Notes under the pieces: generated by a model
The model's database searches: none
Seen by the model: the letters and a program-made list of their open reading frames with translations, nothing else
Told to the model about the DNA's origin: nothing
Assembly: GCF_024166365.1 (NCBI RefSeq)
Contig: NC_064831.1
Location: forward strand, 31,982,768 to 32,046,767
From: Elephas maximus indicus
Lineage: Eukaryota; Chordata; Mammalia; Proboscidea; Elephantidae
Length of the DNA: 64,000 nucleotides
Direction: 5' to 3'
Position numbers and translations under genes: made by a program
Shown here: positions 32,938-42,245 of the stretch, piece after piece
Numbering within the stretch: position 1 is the stretch's first letter
Layout of the letters: each line of letters opens with the position of its first letter

Positions 32938-33222
32938 CAGGCACTAGTGGCTCAGTGGCAGAATTGTCACCTTCCATGTGGAGGCTTGTGTGTTGCTGTG
33001 ATGCTGAACAGGTTTTAGCAGAGCTTCCAGACCAAGATGAACTAGGAAGAAAGGCCTGGTGCTCTACTTAGAAAAATCAGTCTGTGAAAACCCTATGGAT
33101 CACAATGGTCCAGTCGTCAGCCCATCATGGGGATGGCAGGGGACTGGGCAGCATTTGGCTCCACTGTGCATGGGGTCACCACAAGTCAGGGGCTGACTCG
33201 ACAGCAGCTAACAATGACAACT
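32938..33222 (+). mobile_element. tRNA-Gly SINE, copy 4, head-deleted
   Basis: The A-box half (actagtggctcagtggcaga) is present. The second half of the tRNA-like head is missing and the sequence jumps to gtggaggcttgtgtgttgct. Middle and RTE-like 3' end (tgactcgacagcagctaaca) are present. ctgagttc occurs on both sides. Confidence 0.82.
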
Positions 33223-33224
33223 GA

Positions 33225-33655
33225 GTTCAGATGACACTTGTGGACTGTAGCAGACACCCCCGCCCCCCTTCACATCACTTGCCCTTCAGCCCACCTTTGA
33301 CTTCAGCTGCCACTGCAGTGAACAGCCCCAGGTGATCTCAGACTCACCTTCCTCTGTCAGTGTCCACCTCTGCATAGCCAGTAAAACACGGGTCTGCCCC
33401 TGGGCCTTTCTGCTGAGCAGTGGTGGGCAGGGTTCTAATGCCAGGGGTGCACAGCCCCCATGCAAGCGCAACCCAGTGCAGTGGGGGGTGCAGTTTGTTA
33501 ATGCCCCGGGAAACTTGCAACCAATAGGAACAGGAGCCAGTGGATGAAAGCTCCAATCTCCCATCCATCAGGGCAACAGTTCTGAGACACATTTGTACAC
33601 TTCCCTAGAGGTTCTGATGGAACCAAGCCCCTGTTGCTCATGGTATGACCTCGAT
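33225..33655. other. Unique sequence, nothing recognised
   Basis: Overlapping short open frames on both strands, no recognised product. Confidence 0.45.
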
Positions 33656-33870
33656 TAAAAAAAAAAAAAAAAAATCCCATCAAGTCAATTCCAAATCATG
33701 GTGACCCCATGTGTGTCAGAGTAGAACTGTGCTCCATAGGGTTTCAATGGCTGATTTTTCAGAAGTAGATAGCCAGGCCTTTCTTCCAAGTCATCTCTGG
33801 GTGGACTCGAACCATGAACCTTTCAGTTAGCAACCAAGCGCATTTACCATTTTCACCACCCAGGGGCTCC
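33656..33870 (-). mobile_element. tRNA-derived SINE, type A
   Basis: An A-run leads into catcaagtcaattccaaatc, then the type A middle complement (gctgatttttcagaagtaga, ggcctttcttccaagt) and head complement (accacccaggggctcc). Confidence 0.88.
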
Positions 33871-33897
33871 TTGCCCTTGATTAAAAAAACAACCAAA

Positions 33898-34100
33898 GCT
33901 GTTGTTGTTCAGTCAATGCCCACTCACGTGACCCAGCTGTTATGTTACAGAGTAGAACTATTCCATAGGGTTTTCCTGGCTGTGATCTTAACGGAAGGAA
34001 GCAGGTCACCAGGACTTTCTTCCGCGGTATCCCTGGGTGGGTTTGAACTGCCAACCTTTACATTAATAGTCAAGCACAAACTGTTGGCATCACCCATACT
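33898..34100 (-). mobile_element. tRNA-derived SINE, type B
   Basis: It starts gctgttgttgttcagtcaat and contains tttcctggctgtgatcttaa and a degraded head. It lies next to another antisense SINE. Confidence 0.8.
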
Positions 34101-34648
34101 CTGTTGCCTTGACAACACCCCATACAGACTTTTCACCCTTTCTTGTCTTCAGTTTCCCTGTTTGCTCTCTCCTATTTTCTGGGACCATCTTCTAAATAAA
34201 CTACCTGCTCCCAAGACCTTGCTCAGACTCTGGCGAAATGCAAACTTAGACCCTTAATTACCAGATGTTATTTACAAATTGGCCTTTCTCCGTGAAAATA
34301 ACTGCGCAACAAAAATTAAATAGCAAGGCAGATCATTCCAATAAAGCAGTAATTCTTGACTCACATGCGGGAAAGCGGGGGGAAAGAGGGCCATATTCCC
34401 CAGGGAAAGTGTGTGAGAGTCACCAAGGGGGCTTTCCAAGCTACATTCTGGAAATTCTGATTTGTCTTTGTGGTGGACTGCATAATTCCCTCCCTCTGAA
34501 GGAATCACAGCGACATTAAGCCACTGTCTTGTCAATGTTCCTGATGAAAAAAACGTGTCACGTGGGGCAGGAAAAGAAGTGTGCTATAACGACAACTTTC
34601 CAAAAGAAAGAATTTTTTAGATGCTATTTGGTACCCTACTCAATACCT
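34101..34648. other. Unique sequence, nothing recognised
   Basis: About 550 bases without a recognised feature. Confidence 0.45.
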
Positions 34649-34662
34649 ACTCAATAGTCTGG

Positions 34663-34819
34663 GAAAAAAAAAAAAAAAAAACCCTTCCCGTCCAGTCAAT
34701 TCCTACTGACAGTGAACCTATAGGACAGAGTAGAGCTGCCCTATAGGGTTTCCAAGGAGTGGCTAGTGGATTTGAACTGCTGACCTTTTGGTTAGCAGCT
34801 GTAGCCCTTAACCACTGCG
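34663..34819 (-). mobile_element. tRNA-derived SINE, type C, with perfect 12-bp duplication
   Basis: A long A-run, then the tail, short body and head on the minus strand. actcaatagtct at 34649-34660 is repeated at 34820-34831. Confidence 0.93.
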
Positions 34820-34831
34820 ACTCAATAGTCT

Positions 34832-35559
34832 TAGCTATTTTTAATCGTAGCTTAATTTAAGTCAGGTCGCCTTGTCCCCATGCTTGGTTGGTTGGAGCTA
34901 AATAAAAAGAAAGACTAAGCTTTTCTTTCTAGCATTTGTGTCGAACTTGGAAAGTCCTTATCATTCCTCTGGGCCCCCTCTGCTTTCTCAGTGAATCCAA
35001 TGATGAACATGTCCTACAAGGTACCTCTACTCTGACAGCGTAAAATTCATGACCTGTTTGTTCATTTGGTTCTTTAAAACACAGCGAAAATCCTCTTTCC
35101 TAGCAACTTTCTAGCTAGACTTTGCCAACTAAGTGTAACCTGAAATTTGCACATAATTCCTTTAGCAACTCTCTGGAAACCTGCAAAATTTACAACTGCC
35201 CAAGGGAGCTCCACATTAGAAAAAGAAGGTTGCAGAAAACATTTATACCTCTACATAGAATAAAACAATGTAAACAGATTCAAATATAGATTTTAGCATA
35301 TAGATTTAAACTGATTCACAGTAGCCATACATTTCAAAATATTTTAGTTGCAAGCTAGCAGGTGCAGGGCTTGTTTTAATCCAGGAATAGTAAAACCTGG
35401 CATACACGGATAGGCTAGACTCCCACCAACACCACAGCAGACATTATTAGTTGATCACAGCACTCTTTCTCACTGAATCTGGATGCAAACGCTTCATTCT
35501 TCTCAATACAGCGCTCTGGTTGACCACACTTCTTAGCATAATGGAAGGAAATCGGGGAA
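34832..35559. other. Unique sequence, nothing recognised
   Basis: About 730 bases with no gene or repeat recognised. Confidence 0.45.
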
Positions 35560-35655
35560 GATAAATACAGAACAGCAGTGAACAAACAAAGCCCTCATCC
35601 TCTTAAAGCTAGTTTCTAGTGGGGGAAACACACAATAACTCAATAAACAGGTAGG
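35560..35655 (-). mobile_element. L2 LINE fragment
   Basis: acagcagtgaacaaacaaag, ccctcatcctcttaaag and tagtgggggaaacacacaat give the reversed L2 3' pattern. Confidence 0.6.
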
Positions 35656-36096
35656 TATTTAATATTTGGGTCAGAGTTTGCTAGTTACCTACCAACTGCC
35701 TATTCTGTTTCTGTCTCAAATTAACAGAATAATAATTTTTACTTAAGGACATGGCCTCCCAGCCAAAAGACCATATTTCCCAGTGCCCCTTGTTGGTGTA
35801 ACCGTAAGTCTAAATTCTGATCCATGAGACATAAGCAGAAATACTTTGTGGGGCTTCCAGGAAGCCTTCTTCCTTTTTCCCTCCATCTTGCTGCTGGGAG
35901 ACTGGATGTAATGGCTAGAGACGTAGAAGTCATCATGAACCCAAAGGATTAGAGTCACATTCTAGCCGCTGCACTTTGAAAAGCTGGAAGAACCCTTATT
36001 AGTCTTCAACAACTATGGACACACCGTACCAGCCCTGAACTATCCACCCCTAGGCTTCTTTTGCTGAAGAAAGAAATTTCTGCCTTAGTTAAGCTA
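35656..36096. other. Unique sequence, nothing recognised
   Basis: About 440 bases without a recognised feature. Confidence 0.45.
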
Positions 36097-36688
36097 TGTC
36101 ATGCACTGAATTATGTCCCCCCAAAAATCTGTGTATCAATTTGGCTGGGCCATGATTCCCAGTATTGTGTGGTTGTCCTCTATTTTGTGATTGTAATTTT
36201 ATGTTAAAGAGGATTAGGGTGGGATTTTAATGCCTTACTAAGTTTACATCACTGATCCAATGCAAAGGAAGTTTCCCTAGGGTGTGGCCCTTACAAGAGA
36301 TGAAAGGGGAGCAAGCAGAGAGTGTCTTTTAGAGCTGGGGTTCCTGCACAAAGAAGCTCCTGGTCCAGGGGAAGACTGAAGAGAAAGACCTTCCTCCAGA
36401 GCCGACAGAGAGAGAAAGCTTCCCCTGGAGCTGATGCCCTGAATTTGGACTTCTAGCCTACTAACCAAAACAAACCAAACCCAGTGCCGTCGAGTCGATT
36501 CCGACTCATAGTTACCCTATAGGACAGGGTAGAGCTGCCCCACAGAGTTTCCAAGGAGCGCCTGGCGGATTCAAACTGCTGACCGCAGCACTTAACCACT
36601 ATGCCGCACTATGAGAAAATAAATTTCTCTTTCTTAAAGCCATCCACTTGTGGTATTTCTGTTATAGCAGTACTAGATGACTAAGACA
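36097..36688 (+). mobile_element. MaLR-type LTR interrupted by a SINE
   Basis: It runs TGTCATGCACTGAATTATG ... ctaagACA, with 5-bp flanks agcta and aacta (4 of 5). The 3' half has ttggacttctagcctac, gagaaaataaatttctc, cttgtggtatttctgttata. An antisense SINE at 36465-36607 splits it. Confidence 0.83.
36465..36607 (-). mobile_element. tRNA-derived SINE, type C, nested in an LTR
   Basis: The antisense short form runs from aaacaaaccaaacccagtgc to cttaaccactatgccgc. It is younger than the LTR that contains it. Confidence 0.9.
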
Positions 36689-37375
36689 AACTACTACTTT
36701 TCAAGTCTCTGTTATTTATAATTTCACCTAATCCTAACTAACAGCGATTTTAAATTATACATACACGCATGCCCCATATATAAGGTTGAACTAGATACAT
36801 AATAGCGGAACATGTGTCTAGCAGGGGATATCAATTGGTTGTAGAAAAGAGGTCGACTTCATTGTTCCAACTGCAACAAACAATTGTAGACAGAAATTTT
36901 GACATTTGGCAGGAATAAAACTACGTGTTTCCTTTTGTGGTTGTAGAGTATTTTTATGGGTGTCATCATTTCTGAAAAGTTGCTGTGTTCACACTGAGTA
37001 AATTAATGAATGGTCAAACTGCTATATTAAATTGAGAGATTGTCTTCTGTTTTAGAACAGTTTACAGAGCCATAAATTTCCCATTTGCATTGTGTATTCC
37101 AAGGGAACATGTTTCATCTGCATTCTAGCTCTCTGTCTTCGCTCATCAAAGCATCAGCACCATTGGAATGCCAGCGCTGCAATTCTATCCTCCTGTTTTT
37201 TCAAGCACCAAACCCATGCTAATTTGCATATCATTTGGCATAAATTTGAATATTAATTTCAATAGGCATTCCTTCTAAATCCAGAAAATAAATACAGCCT
37301 GCTGCAATTATACAGATAAGCAGCATTTAGGGCACATGAGGGTCTAAAATGTTTAAGCCAGCTATATTTTATACT
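36689..37375. other. Unique sequence with two octamer motifs
   Basis: Contains atttgcat at 37083-37090 and 37222-37229, the second beside atgctaat. No gene. It is a possible but unproven regulatory segment. Confidence 0.4.
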
Positions 37376-37418
37376 TGGAATTGACTCGACGGCAACAGGT
37401 TTTTGTTTTTGGTTTTTC
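37376..37418 (+). mobile_element. SINE 3'-tail fragment
   Basis: ggaattgactcgacggcaac followed by a ttttt-rich end. The rest of the SINE is absent. Confidence 0.75.
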
Positions 37419-37544
37419 AATGTCTTATACTTACACGTGTGCTCACATAAGCTCACACACACAGTGGTCCATGAACTTCACAATGAATTTATTCCCATCA
37501 GCTATAAACTTTCCAGCTTGGAAGAACTGGTTATCCATTTCAGG

Positions 37545-37905
37545 AATATAATGATCTGGACCACTCTTTTAGTTACAAACGACAGAAAACCAACCTACAA
37601 CTGCTTTAAGCTAAACTGTGAATTTATTGGCTCACTTAACTAGGAAGTCCAAGGGGTTGTCTGACTGGATTGAGGTGTTCAAATTTCTCTCCACCTCTCT
37701 GTTCTGCTTGACTTTTCTGGCTTCCTGGGCAAACGGGTTCCTCTACACGTGGTAGCAAGATACCCCTGCCAGTTCCAGGCCTGTATTGCCCTAGGCCCTA
37801 TGATCTCAGAAGAATAAAGAGCTTCTCTTTCCACATTAATCCCCAGAAAAAAATTTGTTCCTGGCCAGCTTCAATCAGGTGTCCAGCCCTGTGATGGCTG
37901 ACAGC
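37545..37905. mobile_element. Old interspersed repeat, family uncertain
   Basis: gaatttattggctcacttaa, gaagtccaaggggttgtctg and ctctacacgtggtagcaaga resemble an old LTR or DNA-element class seen in mammals. A related piece may lie at 45685-45780. Confidence 0.4.
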
Positions 37906-38100
37906 CTCTTGGTTGACAGCCTTGCTAGAATCACATGTAATTAGGAAGGAATAGTTCCCAAAATGGGAGGAGACAAAAAAAAAAAAAAAAAGGGAAATGT
38001 GTGCTCATGAAAGAAATCATTGGCTTGTATTGAAATGAGGAAGAGATCAACTTGTTGTTGTCTAGAAATGCTGTGCCCCTTCCTACCAAGCCCAAGATAT

Positions 38101-38437
38101 TGCTGCTGTTAGCTGCTGCGAAGTCAGTATCCAACTTGTGGTGACCCCATGCACAACACAACGAAACTGTGCCTAGTCCTAAGCCATCCCTACGATTGGT
38201 TGCAGGTCGGAATGTTGTGATCCATAGGGTTTTCACTGACTGATTTTTGGAAGTAGATAGGCCTTTCTTCCTAGTCTGTCTTAGTCTAGAAGCTCCACTG
38301 AAACCTGTCCAGCATCATCTATAAAGCCTCCACAGGTAGATGGGTGGTGGCTGCACGTGATGTTCACTGATTGAGAATCGAACTCGGGTCTCCTGCATGG
38401 GAGGGGAGAATGCTACCAATGAACCATCAATGCCACC
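38101..38437 (-). mobile_element. tRNA-Gly SINE, copy 5
   Basis: The minus-strand copy starts at the complement of gctgctgttagctgctgcga, passes through the shared middle (tgatttttggaagtagatag, ctttcttcctagtctg) and ends in a tRNA-Gly head (complement of tgctaccaatgaaccatcaa). Confidence 0.87.
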
Positions 38438-38489
38438 TCAAGTCCAGGCTACTGCTGTGGAGAAACCACCAGGAAGACAGTAGTGTGTA

Positions 38490-38654
38490 CTGGTACTTCT
38501 CAGACTTTAATGTGCATAGAGATCACCTGGAGCTTCGTTAAAACACAGATCCTGATTCTGTAGGTCTGGAACAGACCTAAGATTCTGTAGTTACAACATG
38601 TTCCCAGGTCATGCTGACCCTGCTGGCCCCCAGGTCACACTTTGAGAAGCAAGC
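38490..38654. mobile_element. MER5A-like element (hAT-Charlie)
   Basis: ctggtacttctcagacttta at one end and cacactttgagaagcaag at the other are imperfect terminal inverted repeats. agagatcacctggagcttcg and tgattctgtaggtctgg lie between, as in MER5A. Confidence 0.85.
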
Positions 38655-41134
38655 CATGATCTCGATTACTACTGACAATCTGCCTGACCTCAAGAACACA
38701 GCTCCCTGCCTCTCTTCCTCTGAAGCTGTTCCCCCATCTTCACTTTGGCACAGCCAAATGAATAACGCTCAGTCCCCTGGATAAAGCAGTCTTTACTGCT
38801 GCCATCCGGGAGTTGACATGGCTAAATTCCTTGCCTTTTTTTAATCTCCTGGAAAAGTCTCACTGACTTCTGCTTTGGATTTAAAAAAGTCCCTGTGGGG
38901 CATGCAACCTTCTCTGTGACTGGCACCTGTCGCAGGTGATAGACTGAGCTGAGCAAATAGGCCGTGTCATTGTTGGACTGCCTTTGAGTTTGCATTCTCC
39001 AAATTATGGAGAGTTTAGAAAACTGTATCACTTATAGGACTACTTTCTGGACAAGCAAAATTACTTGTTTGCATAATTTAGAGCAAATTCATAAGTCTTA
39101 TGTATAAGACCTTCACTGGGTCACTCTGCAGACATTAGCCGCATCCTGAACAAACAAGAATTTCATCTGGACTTTTGAGCAGGGACATGAGAAGGTGAAC
39201 AGCCAAGTGGAACTAGGCATTAGTTATTTGGCTGCACATGATGCCTCCCCCTCCCTATTTCTGTCCAGACACAGTCTGACCTCCCCTCTCCTCAAAATTA
39301 ACCCACATCCAACACACCCATCTCTATCTCCATGAAGGACCAAGCGGTGAAAGGAAAACCTAGCAGACTGAGAAAAATCAGAGCGTGCATTTTTCTCCAT
39401 TTTTTTAAACAGGTGAAAGCAAACATCAAGGATAGCCTTAAAGGGGAAGAGAATTCTGGAATAGTGTGTGCTGAAGCAGAGAGAGGCAACCCCACCCACT
39501 TGACTTGGGAGTTCCCAGGAGTTTATAGGCTGATGGCATATACAGGATTGCATGTAGATTTTGTCTGGTGAAACCACCTCCTTCTCCTGGCTTGTTTCCC
39601 TCTCTGAGTCGATGCCCAGAGTGTAGCCATGCTAGGGAAGAAAGAGGAATGGGAAGCAAAACAGAGGATACACAGAATTTTGCATAAAATCAGCAGCTGA
39701 TTCCCTGGCTGTACCTCGTCCCCCACAGCCCTCCAGGTTGGAGCTGCATTTGTCACCTTCTTGTAGTTGTCCCTCCCAGAGTCATAGGTCAGCACACACT
39801 GCCCAGGAAGACGAAAAGGTCACCGTAGTCAAATGTTTGATTGCAGGCACTTGCTTGAGATACAGGGCTCAATTTCTTGTGCAGAAAATAAGCCTTTCTC
39901 GGGGATTGAAAATTCATACCACATTTTGAATAAATCTGATGGGAAACTATGTCTGGGGAAATTTCTGCAACTTAAGATATGCAAATTCTTATTTGATTAC
40001 AATGCCAACCCATGATCCAGTGCTACTACCCAGCCTCTTACAATTCGAGTGACTATAAACACCAGTATATTAAAAATGTATCCACCAATGTAAAATTAGC
40101 GCTCAGCAAAGGCTTCTCTTTCAAGAATTTTATTTCTCAGATGAATTGGTATAATTTTTAGTGGTACATATTGTCAGCCCATAATAAATACATAAGCCCA
40201 TCAAAACCTGATAGAAAAAATGCATCAGATAATACACCGTGAACAAGGGATCAATTCTCTAGTAGCCTCAGGGGATGTGTTTGGTGATCTAATAGAATGT
40301 TTTTAATTCTAATTTCCCTGATTCTGTGAAATCAATTTTTCTATAAACTATAACCACTACATGGGTATTTTGCAAGAACTAATCGCATTGGCATAACAGG
40401 CGTGCCAAGTTATGGTGTAATGGACATTCTGTTGTCCTTTTATTGAAACTAATAGACTGGCATTAAAAGGAATAAAATACTGAAAATGATAACAGTTTAT
40501 GGCTTTGATTTTTTTTCTAGCCTTTTAAGTTTGATGGTGTAGCATATTGGCTCTCAATCTCCTTTTATGGGTATTTGAGTTTGACCCTCTGAAAAACAGC
40601 AAAGAAATGGCTAAGTGGAAGCATTTTCCCCCTATCTTACCCTCAGCAGTACAGTCGAGAAATAGTCATGTTACAGCATCTTCATCTGCGAGGTTCATAT
40701 GTCAGCTGCTACTGCTGGGAAGGTTCAATGAGGGAGAAGAACTATGAGGATAAGGCTCCTGCTTTGTAATGTTGACAAAGTAGCCGATCTCAGCTCTTCG
40801 TTTCAAAAATACTTCTACTCAAGGAGAATCAGATGAAATTGAACTTGGTCATGCCAACCCAGGATGACCTTGAATGAAATAGATCTCTCTGTTTACCAGG
40901 CATAAAGATTACAGTGGACTCATCAGTCAGGAGGCCAGCAGTATCATAGATTTACTTTAGTAATTGGAACTTCATAGCCTTTGGAAGCCAAAGCTTTATG
41001 GTTAATTATTAGTTTGTTGTTGCTATTTAATGGGCTATGGAAGCCTCTCCCAAAACAGACTTTCTTCTTGGACACTTATCACAATTGTAGCTGATAATTA
41101 ATTCTGTGATTATGTATTTAATGTTTGATTCCTA
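38655..41134. other. SINE-free unique stretch, about 2.5 kb
   Basis: No young SINE, LINE or LTR was recognised, although SINEs average one every kilobase or two elsewhere. Short open frames have no recognisable features. No gene is called. Confidence 0.5.
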
Positions 41135-41210
41135 TTAAGCTTTAAGTACTATGACATCAGGGACTGTATTCATCCTTCTAACCTCATAGCCCCAGATCCT
41201 CAGTAAGTAG
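41135..41210 (+). mobile_element. L2 LINE 3' fragment
   Basis: ctttaagtactatgacatca, gggactgtattcatccttct and cagatcctcagtaagtagg fit an eroded L2 3' end. Confidence 0.5.
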
Positions 41211-41293
41211 GACCAGTTCACTCAGTAACAGCTTTCACCTGTCCTGGCATAATTATTAAGACATTCAGTCACCCCATCATTAAGAATGTGTGA

Positions 41294-41773
41294 CTTGAGA
41301 TTGTGTTGGCATCTCATGTCTGGAGGGGGGATGGGAGGATAGAGAGAGTGGGAAGCTGGCAAAATTGTCACGAAAGGAGAGACTGGAAGGGCTGACTCAT
41401 TAGGGGGAGAGCAAGTGGGAGTACAGAGTAAGGTGTATATAAACTTATATGTGACAGTCTGACTTGATTTGTAAACGTTCACTTGAAGCTCAATAAAAGT
41501 TAATAAAAAAAAAAGTATCTCTTTAGAATAAGGGAATCTATAGAAACAGAAAATAGATCAGTGGTTGCCTAGGGCTGGGGGACTGGAGGAAATGTGGAGT
41601 GATTGCTATTGGGTACAAAGTCTTTTGGGGCGATACAAATGTTCTAATCCTGATTGTGGTGATGGCCGCACAGCTGTGTGAATACTAAAACCATTAAATT
41701 GTACACTTTAAATACGTAAATTGTATGGTGTGTGAATTGTATCTCAATAAAGCTATCATATTAAAAAAAAAAA
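41294..41773 (+). mobile_element. Composite L1 insertion: young L1 3' end plus older L1 3' end inside one duplication
   Basis: Bases 41294-41515 match the last ~220 bp of L1 #1 (ttggcatctcatgtctggag ... gctcaataaaag, A-run). Bases 41525-41760 match the 3' end of a different, older L1 (gatcagtggttgcctagggc, attgtacactttaaatacgt, ctcaataaagct), ending in a second A-run. One 12-bp duplication aagaatgtgtga (41282-41293 and 41774-41785) encloses both. Confidence 0.88.
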
Positions 41774-41824
41774 AAGAATGTGTGAGATGGATGAATGTAT
41801 GAGCAAGCACTTGGCCATGTATGG

Positions 41825-42015
41825 GAAAGAGCACTAGGCTTGGAGTCCAGAGAAATGGGTTGGAGTCTTAGCTCTGGCTTGTATCAGCTATATGACTTGG
41901 ACAAGTGTGTTGACTTAAGCTCTATTAGAGGAAATAAAGTTCACTGAAAAATGGGAAAAATAACAGATCAAATATGCTGCTTATACATTATAGCTTCTCA
42001 ATAAATATTTTTATT
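41825..42015 (+). mobile_element. MIR element
   Basis: gagcactaggcttggagtcc, cagctatatgacttggacaa and ttctcaataaatattt follow MIR order. Confidence 0.7.
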
Positions 42016-42032
42016 TTCTTCTTTATTTAAGG

Positions 42033-42245
42033 CAGCATCATCCAATAGAATTTTCTGTAGTGATAGAGACGTCCAATATCTGTACCATCCAATATGGCAG
42101 CCACCAGCCATGAGTGGGTAGACACTGAGTACTTGGTGTGGGGCTAGTGTAACTGAGGACCTGAATTTTTAATTTTATGTAATTCTAATTATTTTAAATT
42201 TAAATAGTCACAGGTTTCTAGTGGTTATCACATTGGACAGCACTG
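42033..42245. mobile_element. hAT-type non-autonomous DNA transposon
   Basis: The ends are inverted: cagcatcatccaata and the complement of cattggacagcactg. The interior is AT-rich with gaatttttaattttatgtaa and atggcagccaccagccatga, a common mammalian MER pattern. The 8-bp flanks atttaagg and gtctaagg agree at 6 of 8 positions. Confidence 0.82.

Noticed and set aside
39224-39577. 117-codon open frame on the minus strand
   Set aside because: An equally long frame is open on the other strand and no protein family is recognised.
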